DNA of 64,000 nucleotides from Marivivens aquimaris (GTDB taxonomy: Bacteria > Pseudomonadota > Alphaproteobacteria > Rhodobacterales > Rhodobacteraceae), in contig NZ_JADBGB010000001.1 of NCBI RefSeq assembly GCF_015220045.1, forward strand, positions 1,455,001-1,519,000. Direction: 5' to 3'. Position 1 is the stretch's first letter. Each line of letters opens with the position of its first letter. A program made the position numbers and the translations under genes. Below the pieces are notes generated by a model that saw only the letters and a program-made list of their open reading frames with translations, searched no databases and was not told the origin of the DNA. Shown here piece by piece: positions 1-9,134 of this stretch.

Positions 1-81
1 AATTTGTGGTAATTAACCGTCTTTCGCCTTGGGCGACTGTCGGGCTATCTGTTGCCCCGAACAACTATTGCCGCGGAAACG

Positions 82-696
82 ATGAGCACTCCTGAAACAA
101 CTCTCGCGGTCTACGACCGTATCGCAGGCGACTGGGATCGCTACCGTGACCGCCGCCTGACCGAACGCGCGTGGCTGGACCGAATGCTGGCCGCCGCCCC
201 TCGGAACAAGGGCAAACGCACGGTTCTGGACCTCGGCTGCGGCTCGGGCCGTCCCATTGCGACCTATCTCGCGGACAGAGGCGCGCAGATCACCGGCGTC
301 GACGGTGCCCCGCGGATGACCGAACTCTTCACGCACAATCTGCCCTCCGCCACCGTGCACACGGCGGACATGCGTGGCCTCGACCTTGGCCGCACGTTCA
401 GCGCTATTCTGGCTTGGGACAGCTTCTTCCACCTCTCGCCCGCCGACCAGCGGCAGATGTTCGCCGTCTTCGCGCAGCACGCCGCCCCTGACACCATTCT
501 GATGTTTACCAGCGGCCCCGATGAGGGCGTGGAGATGGGCGAAGTCGTCGGAGAGGCCGTCTATCACGCGTCCCTCTCGCCAGAGGCGTACCGCGATCTG
601 CTGACACGCCACGGGTTCGAGGAACTGATGTTCAAACCCGAGGACCCCGACTGCGGGGGTCACTCGGTCTGGCTCGCCAAGTTTACTGGCGCATAA
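82..696 (+). CDS. Class I SAM-dependent methyltransferase
   Basis: Predicted cytoplasmic methyltransferase of 204 residues; the methyl acceptor cannot be told from sequence. It shows the SAM-binding motif I VLDLGCGSG at about residues 48-56, the following acidic turn GVDGAP near 72-77, and an AWDSFFHL block around 111-118, as in the Methyltransf_11/25 type fold. There is no additional domain, signal peptide or membrane segment. I chose the ATG at 82 over an in-frame TTG at 52 because the alignment-like start of the domain and a GGAAA stretch upstream fit it better. Its last 14 bases overlap the convergent amidase gene. The family call is firm, the specific function unknown. Confidence 0.85.
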   Translation: MSTPETTLAVYDRIAGDWDRYRDRRLTERAWLDRMLAAAPRNKGKRTVLDLGCGSGRPIATYLADRGAQITGVDGAPRMTELFTHNLPSATVHTADMRGLDLGRTFSAILAWDSFFHLSPADQRQMFAVFAQHAAPDTILMFTSGPDEGVEMGEVVGEAVYHASLSPEAYRDLLTRHGFEELMFKPEDPDCGGHSVWLAKFTGA

Positions 697-1903
697 GGGG
701 CGCGCGCGCCTCTTCGGCGTCCGCCCAGCGCTGGAGCCCCAGCACGATCCCCGCCACGATCCGCGCACGGCCCTCGGGCGTCTCCAACGTCGAGCGGTCG
801 CCCGCGTTCGACAGGAACCCGACCTCGATCAGCACCGACGGGAAATCGGCAGCATTCAGCACCGCCAGATAGGCTTTGCGGTGCGGACGCGAGTTCACCG
901 ACGCCCCCGTATTGCCCAGCGACCGGATCAGCGTGTCGGCCAGCGCTTCGGTCTTCGGCGCGGTTTCGACCCGCGCCATATCCATCAGCACCGTCGCAAT
1001 GGTGTCGTCATGACCGCTGAGGTCGAGGCCCGTGACCAGATCGCTCCGGTCATGACGCTCGGCCATGCGCTGCGAGGCTTCGCTCTCGGCATCATCAGAC
1101 AGGGTGTAGATCGACGCGCCCGAAGTCACATCGTCCCCCTCCAGCGCATCCGCGTGGAGCGAGATGAACACATCCGCCCCCGCCGCCCGCGCGATGGTCA
1201 TTCGCTCTTCCAGCGGCACGAACACATCCTCGTTGCGGGTCAGCACGGCCTTCATGCCTGCCTGACGGTTGATCGTCTCCGCGACCTCGCGGCCCAGACG
1301 CAGCATGACGTTGGCCTCTTGCAGCCCGCCCCGCTCCGCCCCCGGATCGATCCCGCCGTGACCGGGGTCGATGGCCACCGTCAGCAACCCGTCGTCGATG
1401 ACCGGCATTTCGGCCTTCAGGTCCACACCCGCCATCATGTCCCAACCCGGATCGGGCGGCGCACCGGCGCTGGCCTTGAACTCCGCCTCGGTCGTCGGCG
1501 CCAGACGGATCGTCAGGTCCGCCGCATTCGTCACCGGATCAACGGCCATACCCGCAGTGTCGATCGCCAGAGGCTCCTTGAGGTCCACGATCATCCGCGA
1601 CCACCCCGGACGGAGCGATCCGAACCGCAGGTCTGTCACACGAGTGGACTTCTGAAGGCCCTCTTGCGTGACGCCCCGCCAGTCGATCTCGCGGAAATCC
1701 ACCACGAGCCGCATCGGATCATCGAGCGTGAACACGCGCCACGGCACGGGCTGCGATAGCTCCAGATCGACCTCGATCCCGAACCGCAGGTCCGTGACCG
1801 CGCTTTCATCCATATCCACACGCGCAAGGCCGGTGAAATCCTGCGCAGCCACCTGCCCTGCCAGAACGCAAGCCAGCGCGGCGCCCATAAAACGGCGGAT
1901 CAT
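683..1903 (-). CDS. amiC: N-acetylmuramoyl-L-alanine amidase (AMIN + Amidase_3)
   Basis: Periplasmic zinc amidase that cleaves the bond between N-acetylmuramic acid and the stem peptide, normally at the division septum. The 406-residue product starts with a signal peptide (about residues 1-20, ending AGQVAAQ), then an AMIN peptidoglycan-targeting domain (about 25-135) and a C-terminal Amidase_3 domain (about 175-395). Visible zinc and catalytic motifs are DPGHGG, SLHAD and IEVGFLSN with the catalytic Glu. The ATG overlaps the stop of the upstream aminotransferase (ATGA), so the two are likely co-transcribed and translationally coupled. AmiC rather than AmiA/B is inferred from the AMIN domain. 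Confidence 0.9.
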   Translation of the reverse strand: MIRRFMGAALACVLAGQVAAQDFTGLARVDMDESAVTDLRFGIEVDLELSQPVPWRVFTLDDPMRLVVDFREIDWRGVTQEGLQKSTRVTDLRFGSLRPGWSRMIVDLKEPLAIDTAGMAVDPVTNAADLTIRLAPTTEAEFKASAGAPPDPGWDMMAGVDLKAEMPVIDDGLLTVAIDPGHGGIDPGAERGGLQEANVMLRLGREVAETINRQAGMKAVLTRNEDVFVPLEERMTIARAAGADVFISLHADALEGDDVTSGASIYTLSDDAESEASQRMAERHDRSDLVTGLDLSGHDDTIATVLMDMARVETAPKTEALADTLIRSLGNTGASVNSRPHRKAYLAVLNAADFPSVLIEVGFLSNAGDRSTLETPEGRARIVAGIVLGLQRWADAEEARAPLMRQ

Positions 1904-3045
1904 CGGCGTGCCTCCATAAACGTCCCCAGACGGCGCAGACCTTCGGCGATATCCTCGGTCGAACGCGCATAGGACAGACGCAGCCAGTGCTTGCCCTCCA
2001 CCGTGTCGAAATCGAGCCCCGGCGTCACCGCAACGCCCGCGTCCTCAAGGATCTGCCCCGCAAAGGCGAGGCTGTCATCGGTGTACTCGGACACGTCTAT
2101 ATAGAAATAGAACGCTCCTTCTGGCGGCGCGAACTTACCCAGCCCGATCTTCGGCAACCCGTCGATGAGCAGCTGACGGCTCGCGGCATAGGTGGCGATG
2201 TTGGCATCCAGTTCTTCGGTGCAATCCATCGCATGGAACGCCAGCCGCTGCGCGGCGTGGGACGGACAGATGAACTGGTTCTGCGCAATCCGCTCCACCA
2301 CGCGCACGTGGTCTTCGGGCACGACCATCCAGCCCACACGCCAGCCCGTCATGCTGAAATACTTGGAGAACGAGTTGATGACGTAAGCCTCGTCAGTCAC
2401 CGACGCCGCCGTCACCGCCTTCTGGCCATAATCCAGCCCGTGATAAATCTCGTCCGAGATGAACGCCGCATCCGCATCCTGACAGGCAGCCGCAAGCGCC
2501 GCCATCTCGTCCTTGCGAAGCATGGTCCCCGTCGGGTTCGCAGGGGACGCCACAATGAGACCTTGCAGATCATGCGCCGCCACGTCCCCAGGCACCGGCT
2601 GGAACCGCGCCTCTAGCGAGGTCGGAATATCAACGGGCGTGATATCGAAAGACTTCAGGATCTGCCGATAGGACGGATAGCACGGCGCACCAAGCCCTAC
2701 GCGCTCGCCCGTATCAAAGAGCGCCGTGAACGCCAGCAGGAACGCCCCCGACGCACCCGCCGTGACAACGATCCGCTCGGGGTCCATGTCCACGTCGTAC
2801 CACTCGCCGTAATGCTGCGCGATGCGGCGGCGCAATTCCGGCAGCCCCAGCGCCACGGTGTAGCCCAGCGGCCCGCCGTCCATGTCGCGCTGCAACTTTT
2901 CAACGGCTTCGCGCGGCGCACCGGTGCCAGGCTGGCCGACTTCCATATGGATGATATGCCGCCCCGAGACCTCCGCCTTGCGGGCGGCCTCCATGACGTC
3001 CATCACGATAAAGGGATCAACGGCGCCACGCCTTGAAGTCCGCAT
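1900..3045 (-). CDS. PLP-dependent class I/II aminotransferase
   Basis: Fold-type I aminotransferase of 381 residues, probably an aspartate/aromatic-type enzyme; the amino donor is not determined. The PLP lysine lies in the motif SFSKYFSMTGWRVGW (first four residues SFSK), with SPANPTG and SDEIYHGLDY upstream as expected for the class. I start at the ATG at 3045, which has an AAGAGG ribosome-binding site, and not at the TTG at 3108 that would add 21 basic residues outside the family fold. The stop overlaps the amiC start. The gene diverges from the DsbA-like gene at 3173. Confidence 0.85.
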   Translation of the reverse strand: MRTSRRGAVDPFIVMDVMEAARKAEVSGRHIIHMEVGQPGTGAPREAVEKLQRDMDGGPLGYTVALGLPELRRRIAQHYGEWYDVDMDPERIVVTAGASGAFLLAFTALFDTGERVGLGAPCYPSYRQILKSFDITPVDIPTSLEARFQPVPGDVAAHDLQGLIVASPANPTGTMLRKDEMAALAAACQDADAAFISDEIYHGLDYGQKAVTAASVTDEAYVINSFSKYFSMTGWRVGWMVVPEDHVRVVERIAQNQFICPSHAAQRLAFHAMDCTEELDANIATYAASRQLLIDGLPKIGLGKFAPPEGAFYFYIDVSEYTDDSLAFAGQILEDAGVAVTPGLDFDTVEGKHWLRLSYARSTEDIAEGLRRLGTFMEARR

Positions 3046-3172
3046 GTGCTGCCTCTTATGGTTCTTCTGCTCTGCCAACTGTTTGCCCTCGCCCTGCGTC
3101 TGCGTCAATCCGAGGGGGTGACATCACGGGCAACATATGCAGAACTTCGCCAGCACACAAACCGGAGACACT

Positions 3173-3919
3173 ATGAAGCGCCTCGCCCTTTCCTTCGCCC
3201 TCGGCCTCGGTCTTGCCACCTCTGCCGCAGCGACCGATATCGACCAAATGACCGACGCCGAACGCGAGGCATTTGGCGCCGAAGTCCGCGCCTACCTGCT
3301 GGAAAACCCCGAGGTTCTGATCGAAGCCTATAACGTGCTCGAACAGCGTCAGGCACAGGCCGAAGCGGTCGCGGATCGCAACCTCGCCCAAGCCAACATG
3401 GACGCGCTCTATAATGACGGCCACTCGTGGGTCGGCGGCAATCCGGACGGCGACATCACCATCGTCGAGTTCATGGACTACCGCTGCGGCTACTGCAAAC
3501 GCGCGTTCCCCGAGGTCGAGGAACTCATCGAATCCGACGGCAACATCCGCTTCATCGTGAAGGAATTCCCGATCCTCGGCGAAGCCTCCGTCCTCGCCAG
3601 CCGCTTCGCCATCGCCGCCCACCAGCTTTATGACGACGAGACCTACAAACTCGTGCACGACACGCTGATGGAATTCCGCGGCGACATCACGCCCGACAGC
3701 CTCGCGCAACTGGCTGACACCTTCGGCCTCGACAGCGCCACGATCCTCGAACAAGCCACTTCGAACGAGGTCACCGCCGTCCTGCAAGCGAACATGGAAC
3801 TCGCCCAGATCCTGCAAATCTCCGGCACCCCGACCTTCGTCGTCGAGGACGAGATGGTCCGCGGTTACATGCCGCTGGCCGCCATGCAGCAAACGGTCGA
3901 AGAACAGCGCGCCGACTGA
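3173..3919 (+). CDS. Secreted DsbA-family thiol oxidoreductase (ScsC/Com1-like)
   Basis: Periplasmic thiol:disulfide oxidoreductase of 248 residues. A signal peptide spans about residues 1-21 (ends TSAAAT). A helical, acidic N-terminal segment with many Glu/Gln residues (about 22-80) resembles the oligomerisation region of ScsC-like proteins. The thioredoxin fold follows with active site CGYC (DYRCGYCKRAF) and the cis-proline loop SGTPTF near residue 220. Start ATG at 3173 follows a GGAGAC site; an upstream in-frame ATG at 3137 would spoil the signal peptide. Whether it oxidises, reduces or isomerises disulfides cannot be told. No DsbB partner is adjacent. Confidence 0.85.
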   Translation: MKRLALSFALGLGLATSAAATDIDQMTDAEREAFGAEVRAYLLENPEVLIEAYNVLEQRQAQAEAVADRNLAQANMDALYNDGHSWVGGNPDGDITIVEFMDYRCGYCKRAFPEVEELIESDGNIRFIVKEFPILGEASVLASRFAIAAHQLYDDETYKLVHDTLMEFRGDITPDSLAQLADTFGLDSATILEQATSNEVTAVLQANMELAQILQISGTPTFVVEDEMVRGYMPLAAMQQTVEEQRAD

Positions 3920-3921
3920 CG

Positions 3922-3984
3922 CTTCATTCTGACACAAATACCTTGGGGTGAATGGCGCGCAGCGCCAGAGGGGCAAAGCCCCTG
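3922..3984 (+). repeat. Extragenic repeat, copy A
   Basis: Begins with the module CTTCATTCTGACA..AATACC (3922-3942), also seen at 26340 and, inverted, at 41654. It continues with a 40-bp core (3945-3984) that recurs at 7908-7947 with only two differences. The core holds two mini-hairpins, GGCGC-gca-GCGCC and AGGGGC-aa-AGCCCCT. The element sits directly after the DsbA-like gene. It looks like a dispersed REP-type element. Confidence 0.7.
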
Positions 3985-3999
3985 CCCCATAAACAAAAA

Positions 4000-4019
4000 C
4001 GGGGCCCGCAAGGGCCCCG
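4000..4019 (-). terminator. Rho-independent terminator of the cyclophilin pair
   Basis: Perfect 8-bp stem CGGGGCCC/GGGCCCCG with a 4-base loop, followed on the minus strand by GTTTTTGTTT (down to 3991). It lies 25 bases after the stop of the periplasmic cyclophilin. Confidence 0.85.
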
Positions 4020-4043
4020 CTCTGTATTCCAAAGATGGAAAAC

Positions 4044-4590
4044 TTATTCTTCGGTGACAGTGACGGTTTTCATCATGTCAGGCTGGCCGATGACCGCGCC
4101 GTTCGGGCCCATGCCGCGCTTGATCTGGTCAACGACCTCCATGCCTTCGGTCACGCCGCCGACGATGGTGTACTGACCGTTCAGGAACGGACCGGGTTCG
4201 AACATGATGAAGAACTGGCTGTTGGCCGAGTTCGGATCCTGCGAGCGGGCCATGCCCACCACGCCGCGATCAAAGCTCAGCTCGTCCGAGAACTCTGCGG
4301 CAAGGTCCGGATACTCCGAACCGCCCATGCCCGCACGGCGCATGTCGCCGCCCATCTTGCCGTATTCCACGTCGCCGGTCTGGGCCATGAAGCCCTCGAT
4401 CACGCGGTGGAAGACGACGCCGTCATAGGCGCCCTCTTCGGCAAGGCGGGTGATGCGCTCGACGTGCTGCGGTGCCACATCCTCAAACAGGTCGATGTGG
4501 AACGTGCCATTCGCGCCCTCGCCCTCGACAGTGACGTCGAGGCCGGTCGCGAACGCCGGCGCTGCCAGCAGGGTAAAGGCTGCGGCGAGC

Positions 4591-4598
<8 letters not shown>
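4044..4598 (-). CDS. Periplasmic peptidyl-prolyl cis-trans isomerase (cyclophilin)
   Basis: Exported cyclophilin of 184 residues that accelerates prolyl isomerisation in secreted proteins. Residues 1-18 form a signal peptide (LLAAPAFA end). The cyclophilin core shows VVFHRVIEGFMAQTGD, the active-site Arg and Phe region, and NSANSQFFI. The ATG at 4598 lies 5 bases upstream of the stop of the cytoplasmic cyclophilin gene, so the two genes overlap by 8 bases. A TTG at 4607 is a poorer start. The pair looks like a duplication that produced one cytoplasmic and one exported enzyme. Confidence 0.88.
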
Positions 4599-5100
<502 letters not shown>

Positions 5101-5229
5101 GACGGCCCTCCTTTTTTGCTATTTGCGAAAACATAAGGCCCGTTCCCGCGAATGCCAAGTGATCGTCCTTGACCCCGAGACGAAAGACCTTATCCACGAC
5201 GGTGCTGTGATTTTATGCAGGAGGCGATT

Positions 5230-6411
5230 ATGGCTTGGAAAACTCTCGACGAAATGGAACTGGACGGTAAGCGCGTATTGGTCCGCGTTGACATTAATGT
5301 TCCCGTAGAAAACGGCAAAGTGACCGACACGACCCGCATCGACCGCATCGTGCCGACCATCAAGGACATCCTCGCCAAGGGCGGCACGCCGATCATGCTC
5401 GCCCACTTCGGCCGCCCCAAGGGTCAGGTCGTTCCCGAAATGTCGCTCAAGATCACCGTTCCCGCGCTCGAAAACGCTTTGGGCACCGACGTGACCTTCG
5501 TTGAGAAGCCCTCCCGCTCGGACATCGACGCCCTGCCGCAGGATGCCGTCGTTCTGGTCGAAAACACCCGCTTCGCCGCTGGCGAGGAAAAGAACGACCC
5601 CGAGATGGCGAAATTCCTTGCCTCGCTCGGTGATGTCTACGTCAACGACGCTTTCTCCGCCGCGCACCGCGCCCACGCCTCGACCGAAGGCGTCGCCAAG
5701 CTGCTGCCCTCCTGCGCTGGCCGCCTGATGCAGGAAGAGCTCGAAGCTCTGGACAAAGCGCTCGGCAACCCCGCCCGCCCCGTTGTCGCCATCGTCGGCG
5801 GCGCGAAGGTCTCGACCAAGCTGGACCTGCTGGGCAACCTCGTCGGCAAAGTCGACCACCTCGTCATCGGTGGCGGCATGGCCAACACCTTCCTCGCCGC
5901 CCAAGGCATCAACGTCGGCAAGTCGCTCTGCGAACATGACCTCGCCGACACCGCCCGCGACATCCTCAAGAAAGCCGACGAAGCGGGCTGCGAGATCGTC
6001 CTGCCGCGCGACGTCGTCGTCGCCAAGGAATTCAAAGCTGGCGCAGAGAACGACACCGTGGTTCCCGAAAGCGTGGCCGATGACGGCATGATCCTCGACG
6101 CAGGCCCCGCCACCGTCGAATACATCTCCGGCATCTTCGACAAGGCCAAGACCCTGATCTGGAACGGCCCGCTCGGCGCGTTCGAGATCGAGCCCTTCGA
6201 CGCCGCCACCAACGCAGCCGCCAAGAAAGCTGCCGAAGCCACCAAGGCAGGCACCCTCGTGTCGGTCGCTGGCGGCGGTGACACCGTGGCCGCGCTGAAC
6301 AAGGCAGGCGCGGCCGAGGACTTCACTTACATCTCAACCGCAGGCGGTGCGTTCCTCGAATGGATGGAGGGCAAGGAATTGCCCGGTGTCAAAGCTCTCA
6401 ATCAGGAATGA
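5230..6411 (+). CDS. pgk: Phosphoglycerate kinase
   Basis: Glycolytic and gluconeogenic kinase interconverting 1,3-bisphosphoglycerate and 3-phosphoglycerate with ADP/ATP. The 393-residue length is standard. Seen motifs: [16 protein letters not shown] at the N-terminus (PGK signature), [17 protein letters not shown], and the nucleotide-binding [10 protein letters not shown] near the C-terminus. The ATG at 5230 follows a GCAGGAGGCG site; a further in-frame ATG at 5215 lies in front of that site. Followed by a class I aldolase after a 115-bp spacer that carries two palindromes. Confidence 0.95.
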   Translation: MAWKTLDEMELDGKRVLVRVDINVPVENGKVTDTTRIDRIVPTIKDILAKGGTPIMLAHFGRPKGQVVPEMSLKITVPALENALGTDVTFVEKPSRSDIDALPQDAVVLVENTRFAAGEEKNDPEMAKFLASLGDVYVNDAFSAAHRAHASTEGVAKLLPSCAGRLMQEELEALDKALGNPARPVVAIVGGAKVSTKLDLLGNLVGKVDHLVIGGGMANTFLAAQGINVGKSLCEHDLADTARDILKKADEAGCEIVLPRDVVVAKEFKAGAENDTVVPESVADDGMILDAGPATVEYISGIFDKAKTLIWNGPLGAFEIEPFDAATNAAAKKAAEATKAGTLVSVAGGGDTVAALNKAGAAEDFTYISTAGGAFLEWMEGKELPGVKALNQE

Positions 6412-6418
6412 CACTTTA

Positions 6419-6435
6419 ACGCTAACGGTTAGCGT
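6419..6435. promoter_or_regulatory. LacI-type palindrome upstream of fba
   Basis: The 17-bp inverted repeat ACGCTAAC-G-GTTAGCGT has perfect 8-bp arms around one base, 92 bp upstream of the aldolase ATG. The shape resembles operators of LacI/PurR-family repressors. It is a candidate operator for the aldolase gene; the regulator is unknown. Confidence 0.45.
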
Positions 6436-6450
6436 AACCAGAATTGATAG

Positions 6451-6482
6451 CTTCACCCCGGTTACTTACAACCGGGGTGAAG
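6451..6482. other. Strong hairpin in pgk-fba spacer
   Basis: Perfect 13-bp arms CTTCACCCCGGTT / AACCGGGGTGAAG with a 6-base loop. No T-run follows on the + strand, so it is either a weak pgk terminator or a processing/stability hairpin that separates pgk and fba messages. Confidence 0.5.
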
Positions 6483-6526
6483 GCCCCAAGGGCCCTCGGA
6501 AATGTATATTTCATGAGGTTTTACAA

Positions 6527-7414
6527 ATGAATACGCAGATGGCCGACAAGGTCAGCAACGCCGGCGGCTTTATCGCAGCACTCGACCAGTCCGGCGGTTC
6601 CACGCCCAAGGCTCTGCGCGGATACGGTATTTCCGAAGACGCCTATTCCACCGAAGAAGAGATGTTCGACCTGATGCACGCCATGCGCGCACGCATCATC
6701 AAATCCCCCGCCTTCACCGGCGACAAGGTCCTCGGCGCAATCCTGTTCGAAATGACCATGGACCGCGACATCGACGGCACCCCGACCGCCGAATACCTCT
6801 GGAACGAAAAGCAGGTCGTTCCCTTCCTGAAAATCGACAAGGGCCTGATGGACGAAGAAAACGGCGTCCAGCTTCTCAAGCCCATGCCGGGCCTCGACGA
6901 GCTCCTCGCCCGCGCCGCCGCCAAAGGCATCTTCGGCACCAAGGAACGCTCGGTCATCAACGCCGCCAATCCTGTCGGTATCAAAGCGATCGTCGATCAG
7001 CAGTTCGAAGTCGCCAACCAGGTCCTCGCCGCTGGCCTAATGCCGATCCTCGAGCCCGAGATTACCATCACCATCTCCGACAAGGTCGAAGCCGAAGAGA
7101 TGCTGAAGACCGAAATCCTCAAGCATCTGGATGCCATGCCCGCAGACAAGCAGGTGATGCTCAAACTCTCCCTGCCCTCCACCGACAATGTCTACGCAGA
7201 GCTGATCGCGCACCCGCGCGTCATGCGCGTCGTCGCGCTGTCAGGCGGTTATAGCCGCGATGAGGCCAACGATATCCTCACCCGCCAGAACGGCATGATC
7301 GCCAGCTTCTCGCGCGGTCTGGCCGAAGGCATCAGCGCCCAGCAGTCCGACGAGGACTTCGACGCCACCATCGCCACTGCGATCGACAGCATTTACGCCG
7401 CTTCGATCACCTAA
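6527..7414 (+). CDS. Fructose-bisphosphate aldolase, class I
   Basis: Schiff-base (metal-independent) aldolase that cleaves fructose 1,6-bisphosphate into dihydroxyacetone phosphate and glyceraldehyde 3-phosphate. The 295-residue product has the bacterial class I opening GFIAALDQSGGSTPKALR (about residues 13-30), the LLKPMPGLDELL block and MLKLSLPS. This is the short class I type also known from Staphylococcus rather than the zinc-dependent class II enzyme of many proteobacteria. Start at ATG 6527; a long in-frame extension back to 6347 overlaps pgk and is not coding. Next to pgk, fitting a glycolysis/gluconeogenesis block. Confidence 0.92.
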   Translation: MNTQMADKVSNAGGFIAALDQSGGSTPKALRGYGISEDAYSTEEEMFDLMHAMRARIIKSPAFTGDKVLGAILFEMTMDRDIDGTPTAEYLWNEKQVVPFLKIDKGLMDEENGVQLLKPMPGLDELLARAAAKGIFGTKERSVINAANPVGIKAIVDQQFEVANQVLAAGLMPILEPEITITISDKVEAEEMLKTEILKHLDAMPADKQVMLKLSLPSTDNVYAELIAHPRVMRVVALSGGYSRDEANDILTRQNGMIASFSRGLAEGISAQQSDEDFDATIATAIDSIYAASIT

Positions 7415-7423
7415 GCAGACAAA

Positions 7424-7458
7424 GGCCCGCAAGACCTGAGTCCTGCGGGCCACATTTT
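7424..7458 (+). terminator. Terminator of fba
   Basis: Stem GGCCCGCA/TGCGGGCC (7424-7431 with 7444-7451), 12-base loop, followed by ACATTTTCC; 10 bases after the aldolase stop. Confidence 0.7.
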
Positions 7459-7567
7459 CCATCACAGGCAAAAAAGTGAACGATCCTGCGCTTTTGGGGG
7501 ATTCACAAAGCGATTCGCCTGTGCGAAACTGACCTCAACCGCCCGTCAGAGGCACCTTGAGGCAAAC

Positions 7568-7870
7568 ATGAATCGCAGCAAACGGCCCGGTTTCGGGGTC
7601 TTCATCTACTTCACCGGCGCGCTGATGCTCGCGCTCTACTTCGCCTTTGCCGCCGTGCAGGGTGAATACGGCGTATTCCGCCGCGCCGAAGTGGATGCCA
7701 AAGCCCGTGATCTGCGCACCGACCTTGATGCGATCAACATCGAGGTTGCCCGCATGGAAAACCTCACCCACCGCCTGTCGGACGAATTCCTCGACCTCGA
7801 CCTTCTGGATGAACGCGCCCGTGACGTGCTCGGCATGATCCGCGCCGACGAAATCGTCGTCACCCGCTAA
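7568..7870 (+). CDS. FtsB/DivIC-family septum formation initiator
   Basis: Small bitopic cell-division protein of 100 residues, expected to bridge FtsL/FtsQ-type proteins at the septum. It has one membrane segment (about residues 9-30, FGVFIYFTGALMLALYFAF) followed by a charged heptad-like coiled coil (about 37-75) and the short acidic tail. The order glycolytic gene, ftsB-like gene, pdhA is the usual alphaproteobacterial neighbourhood and supports the call. A GAGGCAAAC site precedes the ATG. Sequence conservation in this family is low, so the gene name is inferred from architecture and context. Confidence 0.8.
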   Translation: MNRSKRPGFGVFIYFTGALMLALYFAFAAVQGEYGVFRRAEVDAKARDLRTDLDAINIEVARMENLTHRLSDEFLDLDLLDERARDVLGMIRADEIVVTR

Positions 7871-7888
7871 GCTCCCGCGCCCCTCACC

Positions 7889-7947
7889 TTTGTGCCCCAA
7901 ATATCCCGGGGTGAATGGCGCGCAGCGCCAGAGGGGCAGCGCCCCTG
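7889..7947 (+). repeat. Extragenic repeat, copy B
   Basis: The 40-bp core at 7908-7947 matches copy A at 3945-3984 with two differences. It includes the same two mini-hairpins and again sits directly after a + strand gene (ftsB-like). The leading part (TTTGTGCCCCAAATATCCC) differs from copy A. Confidence 0.7.
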
Positions 7948-8072
7948 ACCTGTTTTCCGGCGAATATCCGCACGAAATAAGGGCAAATGCTTGCCTTGCG
8001 TGCAATGCAACCCACCTTCCCGCTTCAGACAAACATTGACTCTCGCCTCAAGCGGGATGATCCTGTATGGGA

Positions 8073-8090
8073 TAGTTTAAAGTTAAACTA
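8073..8090. promoter_or_regulatory. Palindrome TAGTTTAA-AG-TTAAACTA upstream of pdhA
   Basis: Perfect 8-bp arms with a 2-bp centre, AT-rich in a GC-rich background, 34 bp before the pdhA start. The size and symmetry fit a dimeric repressor operator (for example MarR or GntR type). It is a likely control point for the pdh operon; the regulator is not identified. Confidence 0.5.
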
Positions 8091-8123
8091 CTTTGTATTT
8101 CGCCAGCAAAGGACGGAGGACCT

Positions 8124-9113
8124 ATGGCCGCGAAGAAACCAGCCCCTCAGGCTAACGTGTCGAAGGAAGAGCTTCTTGGCTACTACCGCGACATGCTTCT
8201 CATCCGCCGCTTCGAAGAAAAGGCAGGCCAGCTCTACGGCATGGGTCTGATCGGCGGCTTCTGTCACCTTTATATCGGTCAGGAAGCGGTCGTCGTCGGC
8301 CTCGAAGCGACCGCCAAGGAAGGCGACAAGCGCATCACCTCGTACCGCGACCACGGCCACATGCTGGCTTGCGGCATGGAAGCCAACGGCGTCATGGCCG
8401 AGCTGACCGGCCGCGAAGGCGGCTACTCCAAGGGTAAAGGCGGCTCCATGCACATGTTCTCGAAAGAGAAGCATTTCTATGGTGGTCACGGCATCGTTGC
8501 AGCGCAGGTTCCGCTCGGCGCTGGCCTCGCATTCGCCGACAAATACAACGGCACCGACAACGTGACCTTCACCTACTTCGGTGACGGCGCTGCTAACCAG
8601 GGTCAGGTCTACGAGACCTACAACATGGCGCAGCTGTGGGATCTTCCGGTCGTCTTCGTGATCGAGAATAACCAGTACGCCATGGGCACTTCGGTCGCCC
8701 GCTCGACCAAGTCCCCGTCGCTCTTCGAGCGCGGCAAGGCTTACGGCATCGCTGGCGAAGAGGTTGACGGCATGTCGGTCCTCGCAGTGAAGGAAGCCGG
8801 CGAGCGCGCCGTCGCCCACTGCCGCGCAGGCAAAGGCCCCTACATCCTCGAAGTCAAAACCTACCGCTACCGCGGTCACTCCATGTCGGACCCGGCCAAA
8901 TACCGGACCCGCGAGGAAGTGCAGAAGATGCGCGAAGAGCGTGACCCGATCGAGGGTATCCGTTCGATGCTCCTCACCGGCAACCACGCCACCGAGGAAG
9001 ACCTCAAGGCCATCGACAAAGAAATCAAGGACGTCGTGAACGCTTCGGCTGAATTCGCGAAAGAAAGCCCCGAACCCGCGCTCGAAGAGCTGTGGACGGA
9101 CATTTACGCGTAA
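8124..9113 (+). CDS. pdhA: Pyruvate dehydrogenase E1 component, alpha subunit
   Basis: Thiamine-diphosphate-dependent subunit of E1, which decarboxylates pyruvate and reductively acetylates the lipoyl arm of E2. The 329-residue length is normal for an alpha2-beta2 E1. Seen motifs: YRDHGH near the substrate channel, GGSMHMFS, and the TPP motif from FGDGAANQG to ENNQYAMGT (about residues 151-190), plus the phosphorylation-loop-like YRYRGHSMSDP. An AGGACGGAGGACCT site precedes the ATG. First gene of the pdhABC operon, 21 bp before pdhB. Confidence 0.96.
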   Translation: MAAKKPAPQANVSKEELLGYYRDMLLIRRFEEKAGQLYGMGLIGGFCHLYIGQEAVVVGLEATAKEGDKRITSYRDHGHMLACGMEANGVMAELTGREGGYSKGKGGSMHMFSKEKHFYGGHGIVAAQVPLGAGLAFADKYNGTDNVTFTYFGDGAANQGQVYETYNMAQLWDLPVVFVIENNQYAMGTSVARSTKSPSLFERGKAYGIAGEEVDGMSVLAVKEAGERAVAHCRAGKGPYILEVKTYRYRGHSMSDPAKYRTREEVQKMREERDPIEGIRSMLLTGNHATEEDLKAIDKEIKDVVNASAEFAKESPEPALEELWTDIYA

Positions 9114-9134
9114 GTCGAGGGAGGATTACACACC

